Shown in pieces: positions 56,263 through 64,000 of a stretch of 64,000 nucleotides of DNA. Below the pieces are notes generated by a model. It saw only the letters and a list, made by a program, of their open reading frames with translations. It was not told the origin of the DNA and made no database searches. The position numbers and the translations under genes are program-made. The DNA comes from Anaerolineae bacterium (GTDB taxonomy: Bacteria > Chloroflexota > Anaerolineae > Promineifilales > Promineifilaceae): positions 1 through 64,000 of the forward strand of contig JAHDWL010000009.1 in NCBI GenBank assembly GCA_023384355.1, given 5' to 3'. Each line of letters starts with the position of its first letter. Positions within the stretch are counted from its first letter, which is position 1.

Positions 56263-57270
56263 ATGGCCAATCTCGAATCAACCTATCTCGGACTGCAACT
56301 TAAATCTCCTCTCGTGGTGTCTTCATGCCCGCTCTCATATCATCTCGATAACTTGCGGCGAATGGAAGCGGCCGGAGCCGGCGCAGTTGTCCTCTATTCG
56401 CTGTTTGAGGAGCAAATCGAGCTGGCTGAGATGGGGTTCTCAAGCTACTACACCGAACATAATGAGGAGCTACCTGAAGCCCTGCGCCACGTCGCCAGCA
56501 TGAAGGAGTACAATCAGGGAGCGGGCAGCTATCTCGCCCATATTTATCAGGCAAAACAGGCGGTTTCCATTCCGATCATCGGCAGTTTGAACGGCTACTA
56601 CAACAGCGGGTGGACCCGGTATGCGCGCCTCATCGAAGCCGCCGGGGCCGACGCGCTCGAACTTAATATATACTACTTGCCGACCAAACCACACATCACC
56701 GCGGCCGAAGTTGAGCAAATGTATATCGACCTCGTTCGCGACGTCACGGAATCCGTTCGTATCCCTGTTGCCGTAAAGCTCAGCCCGTACTTCAGCGCGC
56801 TCGCCAACATTTCACGCCGGTTGGTCGGCGCGGGAGCCAGCGGTTTGGTGTTGTTCAACCGCTTCTACCAGCCCGATTTTGATATAGTCAATCGCGCCAT
56901 TATTCCCAGCCTTGACCTGAGTGTGTCGAGCGAGTTGCGTCTCCGCCTGCGATGGGTAGCTCTTCTGTCCGACCAGAACGATGTCGACCTGGCTATCACC
57001 GGAGGCGTCCATACCGCTGAGGACACGATCAAGGGGATCATGGCCGGCGCCAACGTGGTCATGATGGCCTCCGCGCTCATACAAAACGGTATCGGCCACC
57101 TCTCTACGATCGAGAACGAGCTTAACCAATGGCTGGACAACAACGGCTACAAGTCAACGAAGGAAATTCGTGGATTACTGAGTCACGCGCAAATCGGCGA
57201 TTCGGCCGCACTGGAGCGCGCCAACTATCTCAACGTCCTGCGTACCGCCCGCTCCCAGGAAGGTTCGTAG
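56263..57270 (+). CDS. Dihydroorotate dehydrogenase-like flavoprotein (paralog 2)
   Basis: A 335-residue paralog of the protein at 24275-25279, alike along the whole length ([84 protein letters not shown]). It also lacks the NxSCPN signature of PyrD. The ATG at 56263 gives an N terminus matching paralog 1. Here the neighbour is not nifJ but the molybdo-hydroxylase-like gene, 40 bp downstream on the same strand. That pairing suggests a redox partnership, which is inference. Confidence 0.82.
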   Translation: MANLESTYLGLQLKSPLVVSSCPLSYHLDNLRRMEAAGAGAVVLYSLFEEQIELAEMGFSSYYTEHNEELPEALRHVASMKEYNQGAGSYLAHIYQAKQAVSIPIIGSLNGYYNSGWTRYARLIEAAGADALELNIYYLPTKPHITAAEVEQMYIDLVRDVTESVRIPVAVKLSPYFSALANISRRLVGAGASGLVLFNRFYQPDFDIVNRAIIPSLDLSVSSELRLRLRWVALLSDQNDVDLAITGGVHTAEDTIKGIMAGANVVMMASALIQNGIGHLSTIENELNQWLDNNGYKSTKEIRGLLSHAQIGDSAALERANYLNVLRTARSQEGS

Positions 57271-57310
57271 GCTCTGCCGGTTATTCCGGTTTACCAGATT
57301 TGGAGAAAAT

Positions 57311-60283
57311 ATGTCTGTCACCTTACACATTAACGGCCACGATGAAGAAATAGCCAATCTCAAATCAGACAACCTCCGGGACGCGCTCCGGCAGGCGGGA
57401 TATGTCAGTGTGCGCTTTGGAAGCCACACCGGCGAGACCGGCGCGGCCGCTATTCTGCTGGATGGACGTCTGGTAAGTGCCGATACCCTGTTGGTCGGCC
57501 AGGCCATCGGCCATCACATTGAAACGGTCGAGTGTCTGAATACCCGCGTCGGCCAACTTCATCCGTTACAGCAGGCCTTCATCGAGACGGGAGCCATCCA
57601 ATCCGGTTATTCGACCCCGGCCATGCTCCTGGCCGCCAAAAGCTTGTTGGACAAGAACCCAAATCCAACGGAGGATGAGGTACGCGACGCTCTCTCGGGC
57701 GTACTCTGCCGGGAAACCGGCTACGTGAAGCCGGTTCAGGCAATCCTGCGCGCAGCCGCCTATCTGCGCGGAGAGCAACTCCCTCCACCTCCGGGGCCGT
57801 TGGTTGTCGACGCGACTTATTCCGCCGGCGATCCGTCGAAGTTTGGCGACTCGGATGACGACAACGAACTCTTCGGGCCGGAACCCTCCGGCGGTAGCAG
57901 TTCACCGATGACCCAGACGCAAAGCCGGCTGCGAACCGGAATCGTCCTGCAGGGACAAACGCCGGAAACCAATATTGTGGGCAAGCCAGAAACCAAAGTG
58001 GACGCAGTCAAGCTGGCAAAGGGCAACCCGGCCTTCGTCGATGACATCGAACTGCGCGGCATGCTATACGCCCGACTGCTCACCAGCCCCCACGCTCACG
58101 CGCGTATTCTCAACATCGACGACAGCGAGGCCAGAGCGCTGCCTGGCGTTCGCGCGGTCATCCATTACCAGAATATTGAGCGGGTGAAATATGCGTCCGG
58201 AGGGCAATCCTACCCCAACCCGCCACCACACGATCAGGTCAGTTTTGATGACAAGGTCCGCTATGTCGGCGATCGTGTCGCCGCCGTAGCCGCCGACACT
58301 CTGGAGATCGCCGAGGCGGCGATGAAACTGATCAAGGTCGATTATGAGATATTGCCGGCGGTGTACGACGAGCGGGAAGCGATCCTGCCCGGAGCGCCAA
58401 TCATCCACGATGAAACCGACACGGTTGGAATCCATGACGCTGCGCATAACATCGTCCATCATATCCTGGCTGAAAAAGGGAATGTCGAAGTAGGTTTCGA
58501 CCAAGCCGACCGTGTATTTGAACACACCTACTACGTCCATCAGGTTCAACAAGTTCCCATCGAACCCCATATCGCCATTAGCTGGTGGGATGCCGATGAA
58601 CGCATGGTCATCCGGACCTCGACCCAGGTGCCCTTCCATGTCCGGCGCATGGTCGCGCCGCTCCTTGGCTTACCCGCCGGCCGTATTCGGGTGATCAAAC
58701 CCCGCATCGGTGGAGGGTTCGGCGCCAAACAGGAGATGCTGATCGAGGATATCGTTGCGCACCTCACCATCGCAACCGGCCGTCCCGTTCGCCTGGAGTT
58801 GACCCGATCCGAAGAATTTTACAGCAGCCGCAGCCGTCACCCGGAGACCATCACATTTAAAACAGGCGTGATGGCCGACGGAACGCTCCACAGCATGTCA
58901 ATGACAGTATTGGGCAATACAGGAGCCTATGGCACGCATGGCCTGACTGTGTTGACGGTTTCGGGATTGAGAGGTCTAAGCAGCTACAATTGCGAGAACC
59001 GCAAATTCGACTGCAAGGTCGTCTATACCAACATCCCGGTGCCGGGGGCCTATCGCGGCTACGGCGGCCCGCAGGCTCTATTCGCTCTCGAATCCCACAT
59101 CGACGAGATCGCGCACGGTCTGGGTATGGATCCTATCGATCTGCGTCGCAAGAATTGGGTGCAGGCAGGTGACACCATGCCGATGGCCGTCCTCCTGAGC
59201 GAGGGCGAGAAGAAGGAAGACGTGGAAGAACCGGTAATCCTGTCCTGTGGGCTGGATGAGTGTTTCGTGCAGGGCATGAGGGCCATTGGTTGGGAAAACA
59301 AGTTTGACCCAGCCTGGCGCACTGTACCCGGCAAACCTCATGTGCGACGTGGCATGGGTGCGGCGATGTGTATGCACGGAACAGCCATTCCCGGGCTGGA
59401 CATGGGCGGCGCATCGATCAAAATCAACGATGACGGCTCGTTCAACGTCAACGTAGGCGCGACCGACCTCGGCACCGGCTCCGACACGATCCTGGCCCAA
59501 ATTGCGGCCGAGGTCCTGGGCGTTCCCCTGAACGATATTATTATGTACTCCAGCGACACGGATATGACGCCGTTCGACACCGGCGCGTACGCCAGCTCAA
59601 CCACTTACATCTCCGGCACCGCTGTGAAGCGAGCGGCCGAGCAAATTGCGGACCAGGTTCGCGAGAGGGCAGCGCTGATGTTGGGTCTGGATGAATGGCG
59701 CGACATACGTCTGGAAAATCGTATGGCCATAACACCTGACGGACGTTCTGTGACGATGGAAAGGATAGCGCTGCACTCCCTGCACCAGCAAGACCAGCGC
59801 CAGTTGATGGCCAACGCATCCTTTGTCAGTTCTGCATCCCCTCCGCCTTTTGCCGGTCAGTTCGTCGAGGTCGAGGTTGACACGGAAACAGGCCAGGTCA
59901 CAGTTACCAAGATGGTGATGGCTGTTGACGCCGGCGTGCCAATCAATCCACTGACCGCTTCAGGACAGGTGGAAGGTGGGTTAGTACAAGCTCTGGGCTA
60001 CGGTCACTGCGAGGAAATGGTTTATGACCACGACGGCCGCATGATCAATACCCAAATCGGGCCTTATTACATCTACCGGGCTAACGAGATGCCGGACGTA
60101 CAGGCCATTCTGGTGCAGACCCACGAGCCAACCGGCCCGTTTGGCGCCAAGGCCCTTGCTGAGATACCCAAGGACGGCGTCGCTCCGGCCATTGCCAACG
60201 CCGTATTCGATGCCACTGGCGTGAGACTACGCCGCATCCCGTTTACCCCTCAGAGGGTTTATGAGGCGATGAGAGCAAATTAA
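57311..60283 (+). CDS. Xanthine dehydrogenase-family molybdo-hydroxylase fusion lacking the Fe-S ligands
   Basis: A 990-residue fusion of the small Fe-S subunit (residues 1-155) and the large molybdopterin subunit (~205-990). The large part is well kept: GKPETKVDAVKLAKGNPAFV, GGGFGAKQEMLIEDIV, VPGAYRGYGGPQALFALESH, GATDLGTGSDTILAQIAAEV and GPFGAKALAEIP with the probable catalytic Glu951. In the small part, seven of eight Cys expected for the two [2Fe-2S] clusters are replaced: S38, T43, A46, D58 in the first set and S98, S101, E135 in the second; only C133 remains. The fold motifs around them (ILLDG, PLQQAF, NPNPTEDEVRDALSG) persist. GGAG precedes the ATG. No FAD subunit is adjacent, so the electron route is unclear. 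Confidence 0.88.
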   Translation: MSVTLHINGHDEEIANLKSDNLRDALRQAGYVSVRFGSHTGETGAAAILLDGRLVSADTLLVGQAIGHHIETVECLNTRVGQLHPLQQAFIETGAIQSGYSTPAMLLAAKSLLDKNPNPTEDEVRDALSGVLCRETGYVKPVQAILRAAAYLRGEQLPPPPGPLVVDATYSAGDPSKFGDSDDDNELFGPEPSGGSSSPMTQTQSRLRTGIVLQGQTPETNIVGKPETKVDAVKLAKGNPAFVDDIELRGMLYARLLTSPHAHARILNIDDSEARALPGVRAVIHYQNIERVKYASGGQSYPNPPPHDQVSFDDKVRYVGDRVAAVAADTLEIAEAAMKLIKVDYEILPAVYDEREAILPGAPIIHDETDTVGIHDAAHNIVHHILAEKGNVEVGFDQADRVFEHTYYVHQVQQVPIEPHIAISWWDADERMVIRTSTQVPFHVRRMVAPLLGLPAGRIRVIKPRIGGGFGAKQEMLIEDIVAHLTIATGRPVRLELTRSEEFYSSRSRHPETITFKTGVMADGTLHSMSMTVLGNTGAYGTHGLTVLTVSGLRGLSSYNCENRKFDCKVVYTNIPVPGAYRGYGGPQALFALESHIDEIAHGLGMDPIDLRRKNWVQAGDTMPMAVLLSEGEKKEDVEEPVILSCGLDECFVQGMRAIGWENKFDPAWRTVPGKPHVRRGMGAAMCMHGTAIPGLDMGGASIKINDDGSFNVNVGATDLGTGSDTILAQIAAEVLGVPLNDIIMYSSDTDMTPFDTGAYASSTTYISGTAVKRAAEQIADQVRERAALMLGLDEWRDIRLENRMAITPDGRSVTMERIALHSLHQQDQRQLMANASFVSSASPPPFAGQFVEVEVDTETGQVTVTKMVMAVDAGVPINPLTASGQVEGGLVQALGYGHCEEMVYDHDGRMINTQIGPYYIYRANEMPDVQAILVQTHEPTGPFGAKALAEIPKDGVAPAIANAVFDATGVRLRRIPFTPQRVYEAMRAN

Positions 60284-60289
60284 ATGCGA

Positions 60290-60363
60290 TACGCCCGGAG
60301 GGACTCGAACCCCCAACCACCTGGTTCGAAGCCAGATACTCTGTCCAATTGAGCTACGGGCGC
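60290..60363 (-). tRNA. tRNA-Arg (anticodon TCG)
   Basis: Read on the minus strand it begins GCGCCCGTAGCTCAA. The anticodon arm is TCTGG-CTTCGAA-CCAGG, with anticodon TCG (reads CGA). D and T arms fold normally and the acceptor stem closes with a G-T pair at position 1. The discriminator is A and CCA is not encoded. Confidence 0.95.
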
Positions 60364-60372
60364 TTAAACGGA

Positions 60373-60433
60373 ACCTGACAGGTCGACGCGAGAAAAGTAA
60401 TAAGTTACATCTACGCGCGCCGACCTGTCAGGT
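60373..60433. repeat. Inverted repeat with ACCTGACAGGT arms between two tRNA genes
   Basis: ACCTGACAGGTCG (60373-60385) is exactly complementary to CGACCTGTCAGGT (60421-60433), with 35 bases between. Each arm is itself nearly palindromic (ACCTG-N-CAGGT). The arms resemble those of the hairpin at 20442-20489. It may end or shape the transcript between tRNA-His and tRNA-Arg, or be a dispersed palindromic repeat. Confidence 0.7.
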
Positions 60434-60445
60434 CCAAAAGGTTCA

Positions 60446-60522
60446 TGGGGCGAGTGGTGGGATTTGAACCCACGATCTTCTGGGCCACAACCAGACGTGT
60501 TAACCCCTACACCACACCCGCC
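60446..60522 (-). tRNA. tRNA-His (anticodon GTG)
   Basis: Minus-strand reading begins GGCGGGTGTGGTGTAGG. The extra G-1 (60522) faces discriminator C73 (60449), the identity pair of tRNA-His. The anticodon arm is TCTGG-TTGTGGC-CCAGA with anticodon GTG. CCA is encoded at 60448-60446, unlike in the neighbouring tRNA-Arg. Confidence 0.95.
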
Positions 60523-60568
60523 ATAATAACTTCCCCAACGGGGAACATCAAGGATCGTACCACAATCG

Positions 60569-60589
60569 TCCCGCGCCGGCAAGGCGGGA
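60569..60589 (-). terminator. Weak hairpin after the 60639-61100 gene
   Basis: TCCCGC (60569-60574) and GCGGGA (60584-60589) form a short GC stem about 50 bp beyond the stop of the minus-strand gene. No clear T-run follows, so it is only a candidate. Confidence 0.3.
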
Positions 60590-60638
60590 TCGACCGAGGC
60601 CAACTACGCGTCGCTCGCTTGAGGATGTCAATCGATTA

Positions 60639-61100
60639 TCAAACCGGCGGCGCAATGTTGCGATTCGACCTGGCATCGCCCGTCCCTTCATCGATCGATC
60701 GCTCCATACGCGCGGCCTCGACATTCTTCAATTCCTTTGCTTTTTCTTCGGCCGTGCGTTCATACGTGTTGACGAGAATCTTCCCACCGTCGCGGACAAG
60801 GGCATCCGACACCATTGACGCCTCATAGTCATCGCATGCCACGACAACGCCAATACGATCGCCGAGCTCTTGAGCCAGCGCTTTCGTTGCCTCATCCGAA
60901 ATAGGCATGGATCGTTTGAAAATACCGCCGCCATACACAACTTCAGACTTTGTGACACCACCAACCAGTCGAACAAGCCCGATCATGCCGAGTTTTACGT
61001 CGCGAACGCGCTTATCCCATTCCCGCAATTTCTCGATGACGGCTTCAGCTGAAGCGTCGTCGGCAAAGGAAGCGATTACAATAGTCTCGTTGTCATTCAT
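60639..61100 (-). CDS. DUF1269/DUF6325-like small cytosolic protein
   Basis: About 153 residues from the ATG at 61100 (ATG 61118 adds six). The sequence opens with an alpha/beta strand-helix pattern (TIVIASFADDASAEAVIEKL) resembling the small families that carry a Gly-rich middle loop. Here the loop is LGMIGLVRLVGGVTKSEVVYGGG. The second half is VGVVVACDDYEASMVSDALV, then a charged helical tail (TYERTAEEKAKELKNVEAAR). No membrane segment. Function unknown; related proteins are often linked to stress or membrane-associated roles, but nothing here proves that. Confidence 0.6.
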   Translation of the reverse strand: MNDNETIVIASFADDASAEAVIEKLREWDKRVRDVKLGMIGLVRLVGGVTKSEVVYGGGIFKRSMPISDEATKALAQELGDRIGVVVACDDYEASMVSDALVRDGGKILVNTYERTAEEKAKELKNVEAARMERSIDEGTGDARSNRNIAPPV

Positions 61101-61341
61101 ATTGACTTGTTTCTCCATCCGGCAAAATCAGATTCATCCACAGGGCAATTGTAAGTGAGACCCACCTCAACTGGCAACCCCGAATGTATTTTTATAGATA
61201 AAGGTAAAAAATTCCCGACTGAACGATTATGTGTACCGATTTCTTGTTCAATTGAGTAAAATTTTTTAATGGGATCGAACAATGAAAGAATTTATATTGG
61301 TTTGTCTTTGTTCGATTCAAATCAAATCTCTTCGATAAGCA

Positions 61342-62436
61342 ATGTCCCGACACGCCATCATCATCGGAATACTCATCTATCTCGGAATAACAACAGCCGT
61401 GTTAGCCACATCCGTAGGTATTGCGGTTTCAAGGAAGGTACCAGTCTCAAGTGAAAGCCGGCAAGCTTATACGGGCAATATGAGCGTCTCCGGTGTTCTG
61501 GCGGCCGCACTCCCTACCCCGCCAATCACTCCTCGAGTGGGCATCGGGGGCGTGCCGGAAGTAATTCCGTCACCAACCATTCCCCCTTGGCCGACCTGGC
61601 AGAATACCTCAACACCAAACCCCCTGACAAGCCAATCCGGCGATTCGACGCCGGCCCTCACTCCCCCTCAGCACACCCCAATCAACGGCGTTAACTGGGA
61701 ATCGATCATTAACCTTCCTCCAGACGTTATATCCCATGCCCGAGAAATATTCATGGCTGGACAGGCGATTGGCCGCAACCCCCATTCATTCAGCAAGGTC
61801 GGCGATAGCACTATTGAGAATCCCCATTTTTTGGCGCGGTTTGATGAGGGGTCGTATGTACTCGGGCCATTTGAATACCTTGAGCCGGCGATCGCGAATT
61901 TCCGCGGGTCATTTGGTCGTGATAGCCTCGCTGTCGCCATCGGCATGCACTCCTGGTCAGCGAACGATCCGATGTGGGCGGATCCCGGCCTGTGTATGCC
62001 TAATGAAACCCCGGTTCAATGCGAAATCCGGGTGAACAATCCGGCAGTCCTTTTCATCCGCCTGGGAACGAACGACGTCGGCACAGCCGACAGCTTTGAA
62101 GCAAACATCCGTCAAATTGTCGAAACTGCAATAGCAGCCGGTGTAATCCCCGTAATAGGCACCAAGGGTGATCGGCATGAGGGCAGTAATGAGAATAACG
62201 ATATACTGCGTCGCCTCGCGGCCGAATATCATATACCATTGTGGGATTACGATCGCGTGGCAGAGACACTACCCGCTCGCGGTCTGGATGTTGATGCGGC
62301 CCACATGATGACCTTCTTCTCACACGATTACAACGATCCGACCGCCTATTCACGCGGTCATGCGATGCACAACCTGACGGCACTCATGATGCTGGATGCC
62401 CTGTGGCGCGAGGTTTTAGGCAATACAGTGCCATAA
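61342..62436 (+). CDS. SGNH/GDSL-hydrolase-like surface protein (tandem copy 1)
   Basis: A 364-residue exported protein. An N-terminal membrane segment (AIIIGILIYLGITTAVLA) and a Pro/Thr-rich stretch (to ~110) precede a domain with the SGNH pattern: Ser in KVGDSTIENP, Gly in the FRGSFGRD region, Asn in LFIRLGTNDVG and a His/Asp pair near DVDAAHM. IPVIGTKGDRHEGSNENND is shared with the next gene. The substrate could be an acyl ester of a glycan or lipid; not known. It and the following paralog are a tandem duplication. No clear ribosome binding site is seen. Confidence 0.72.
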   Translation: MSRHAIIIGILIYLGITTAVLATSVGIAVSRKVPVSSESRQAYTGNMSVSGVLAAALPTPPITPRVGIGGVPEVIPSPTIPPWPTWQNTSTPNPLTSQSGDSTPALTPPQHTPINGVNWESIINLPPDVISHAREIFMAGQAIGRNPHSFSKVGDSTIENPHFLARFDEGSYVLGPFEYLEPAIANFRGSFGRDSLAVAIGMHSWSANDPMWADPGLCMPNETPVQCEIRVNNPAVLFIRLGTNDVGTADSFEANIRQIVETAIAAGVIPVIGTKGDRHEGSNENNDILRRLAAEYHIPLWDYDRVAETLPARGLDVDAAHMMTFFSHDYNDPTAYSRGHAMHNLTALMMLDALWREVLGNTVP

Positions 62437-62492
62437 TTTCCAACCCGTCCTGACCTTTTTCATTCTCCACCAGCACACAACCAATCACGAAC

Positions 62493-63527
62493 ATGAAAAG
62501 CGCTCCTTTGCTACTTCTTTTGCTGCTCATTGCCTGTTCACCGACCACTCCCGAACTAATGGTGCCGACTTCGACAATTGGAGCGCCCTCCTCGCCAAGC
62601 CGCCCCGCACCGGTTGTCGTGCAGAACTCCGGCCCTACCCCATCAATGGCCACGATTACCGCCGTTGCCGCAATCGAAACAAACGAAGGAATTATTGCCA
62701 CAGCAACTCCTACACCGGTGGACACCCCAACTATTGCGCCTTCGCCAACACCGTTCGGCCCGCAAGAGATCAACGGCATTCCGTTGTCTGTTCTCGTACC
62801 CATGTCGCCGGAGATAGCGGCCAACGTCCTGCGGATTTACGAGCGCGGCCAGGAACTTGGACGAGACCCGAACGCATTCTCCAAACTGGGAGACAGCACG
62901 ATCCTCAACCCGCATTTTCTCGGCCCCTTCGACAAGGGAGATTACAACCTGGGGGATTTCGCCCATCTCCAGTCAACAATCGATCGCTGGCGAGGCTCAT
63001 TCGAACGCCACGGCGTCGGCGCTCATTTCGGTCTGCATTCGTGGACGGTGTTCGATCCCATGTGGGCCGACAAGAAATGGTGCGAGGCGGGTGAACACCT
63101 GCTGGCCTGCGAGCTGCGGCTGCAAAACCCCAGCGTCCTCTTTATTAGGCTCGGCAGCAACGACGCCGGCTCCCCGAGTGGCTTCCGATATAACGTCAAG
63201 AAAGTTATCGAATACGCTATCGACAACGGCGTCATCCCTATCATTGGCACCAAGGCCGACCGTTTTGAAGGCAGCAATGAGAACAACGACATTCTGCGAG
63301 AGCTGGCAGCCGAATACCAGGTTCCCCTTTGGGATTTCGATCTGCTGGCGGAGACATTGCCCGGACGCGGCCTGGACACGGATGGAATTCATTTGAAAAT
63401 CGACGAGTTGCCTCATGACTACACATTGGCCGAGACTTTTACCCGCGGACACCCCATGCAGGACCTGACGGCATTGATAGCGCTGGATCAGGTGCGGGGT
63501 GTGATTGAAGGTGGAGACTTGCCATAA
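62493..63527 (+). CDS. SGNH/GDSL-hydrolase-like lipoprotein (tandem copy 2)
   Basis: A 344-residue lipoprotein paralog of the previous gene. The lipobox is LLIAC (Cys15). A Thr/Pro/Ser linker runs to ~90. The domain keeps GDSTILNPHFLGPFDKG, LFIRLGSNDAG, IPIIGTKADRFEGSNENND and DTDGIHLKID. Copy 1 is anchored by a helix, this copy by lipid, so the two may occupy different places at the surface. The gap between them is 56 bp. Confidence 0.72.
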   Translation: MKSAPLLLLLLLIACSPTTPELMVPTSTIGAPSSPSRPAPVVVQNSGPTPSMATITAVAAIETNEGIIATATPTPVDTPTIAPSPTPFGPQEINGIPLSVLVPMSPEIAANVLRIYERGQELGRDPNAFSKLGDSTILNPHFLGPFDKGDYNLGDFAHLQSTIDRWRGSFERHGVGAHFGLHSWTVFDPMWADKKWCEAGEHLLACELRLQNPSVLFIRLGSNDAGSPSGFRYNVKKVIEYAIDNGVIPIIGTKADRFEGSNENNDILRELAAEYQVPLWDFDLLAETLPGRGLDTDGIHLKIDELPHDYTLAETFTRGHPMQDLTALIALDQVRGVIEGGDLP

Positions 63528-63563
63528 AGCAGGTTTAATTACCCCGATCGAAAAGGATTCCAC

Positions 63564-63569
63564 TATAAT
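63564..63569 (+). promoter_or_regulatory. Candidate -10 element before the terminal lipoprotein gene
   Basis: A TATAAT hexamer 35 bp ahead of the ATG at 63604; no good -35 partner is seen at 16-18 bp. Confidence 0.25.
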
Positions 63570-63603
63570 TCAATTCGCTATCTTGGAGAGGATTTCCGGC
63601 ATC

Positions 63604-64000
63604 ATGAACCGAATTATCGTATTAGTCGCATTGCTCGTCTTCCTGGCGCTCACTGCCTGTGGAGGTAGCGGGGATGGGGGATCACAGTCAGGAACGGACC
63701 GCCCCGCTCGCGCTGTCGAAAGCTATCTGAACGCCAAGGTGCAAGGCGACCAGAACGGCATTCGTTCTGGTCTATGTTCCGCGATGGAAGCCGACCTGGA
63801 AAGGGAACTCCACGCCTTTGAAACTGTCAGCAATGCCACCATCGAAAACATGAGCTGTGCGTCGGACGATCCCTCATCCCAGGCTGAAACAACCGTCCGG
63901 TGCTCCGGCGAGATCGTCGCCTTGTACGGCACCGAAGAGACAAACTTCCCTCTCACGTCGTATCGTGCCGTTAGTGAGGATGGGGAGTGGAAGTGGTGCG
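63604..64000 (+). CDS. Lipoprotein of unknown function (3' truncated by window end)
   Basis: An open frame that runs off the window after 132 codons. It starts with a lipoprotein signal (MNRIIVLVALLVFLALTAC, Cys19) followed by a Gly/Ser spacer. The mature part (RPARAVESYLNAKVQGDQNG onward) looks like a small NTF2-like or DUF4878-like alpha/beta domain, with Cys pairs that may form disulfides. GGAGAGGA lies a little upstream of the ATG. No function can be given. Confidence 0.7.
   Translation, partial: MNRIIVLVALLVFLALTACGGSGDGGSQSGTDRPARAVESYLNAKVQGDQNGIRSGLCSAMEADLERELHAFETVSNATIENMSCASDDPSSQAETTVRCSGEIVALYGTEETNFPLTSYRAVSEDGEWKWC

Noticed and set aside
60364-60603. Minus-strand frame across the tRNA-His gene
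   Set aside because: It covers a tRNA and the inverted repeat; not coding.

Overview
The window is a gene-dense stretch of a bacterial chromosome of fairly high GC. It contains menaquinone genes (menE, menH, menA), ferredoxin-dependent 2-oxoacid oxidoreductases, pyruvate phosphate dikinase, formyl-tetrahydrofolate synthetase, corrinoid methyl-transfer proteins, and cell-surface proteins with long Thr/Pro-rich linkers. No lipopolysaccharide or spore genes are seen. This mix resembles filamentous Anaerolineae-type Chloroflexota (facultative or fermentative, menaquinone-using). That assignment is an inference from gene content, not from a marker gene. No insertion sequence, prophage or CRISPR array was found.

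Layout. 1-2.3 kb: end of a menaquinone cluster (menE-menH, with menA convergent). 2.3-7.2 kb: housekeeping genes (DAHP synthase, PEBP-like protein, trpF, Nudix hydrolase, uvrC). 7.2-17.4 kb: a stress and redox block. Two divergent operons, each carrying CBS and universal-stress genes (CBS-Usp-Lon-like protease-Usp on the minus strand; DsbA-like-VKOR-CBS-Usp on the plus strand), are followed by a pseudo-receiver gene and a DevS/DevR-like two-component pair. 17.6-36 kb: an anaerobic carbon block of ppdK, nifJ, a dihydroorotate-dehydrogenase-like gene, a five-Cys small protein, a formate/nitrite channel, a CoA-transferase/alanine-dehydrogenase-like pair, the korDAB-aminotransferase-korC operon and fhs. 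36-40.5 kb: a corrinoid methyl-transfer module (small PF13769-like protein, ferredoxin-type ASKHA reactivase, corrinoid protein, homocysteine S-methyltransferase). 40.5-56 kb: coaBC, a membrane-anchored c-type cytochrome fusion, smpB with two S41 proteases, a GH3-like surface protein, a CDF transporter, threonine dehydrogenase, a MATE/ANK-like membrane protein, an MBL hydrolase and a LysM protein. 56-64 kb: a second dihydroorotate-dehydrogenase-like gene beside a molybdo-hydroxylase-like gene that has lost almost all Fe-S ligands, two tRNA genes, tandem SGNH-hydrolase-like surface proteins and a truncated lipoprotein gene.

How it works together. PEP/pyruvate interconversion (PpdK), pyruvate and 2-oxoacid oxidation to acyl-CoA with reduced ferredoxin (NifJ, Kor), formate movement (FNT channel), formate activation on tetrahydrofolate (Fhs) and corrinoid methyl transfer form a plausible low-oxygen carbon and C1 programme. 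Five control regions in the 12-34 kb span carry CRP/FNR-like palindromes related to GTGACA-N2-TGTCAC. At four of these the sites come in pairs whose centres are 22 bp apart. This suggests one shared regulator, not encoded in the window, acting on the redox, pyruvate, formate, Kor and Fhs genes.

The observations most worth following are the paired 22-bp operator architecture, the Fe-S-less molybdo-hydroxylase fusion next to a dihydroorotate-dehydrogenase paralog, the small five-Cys protein divergent from the formate channel, and the c-type cytochrome fusion with two membrane anchors.
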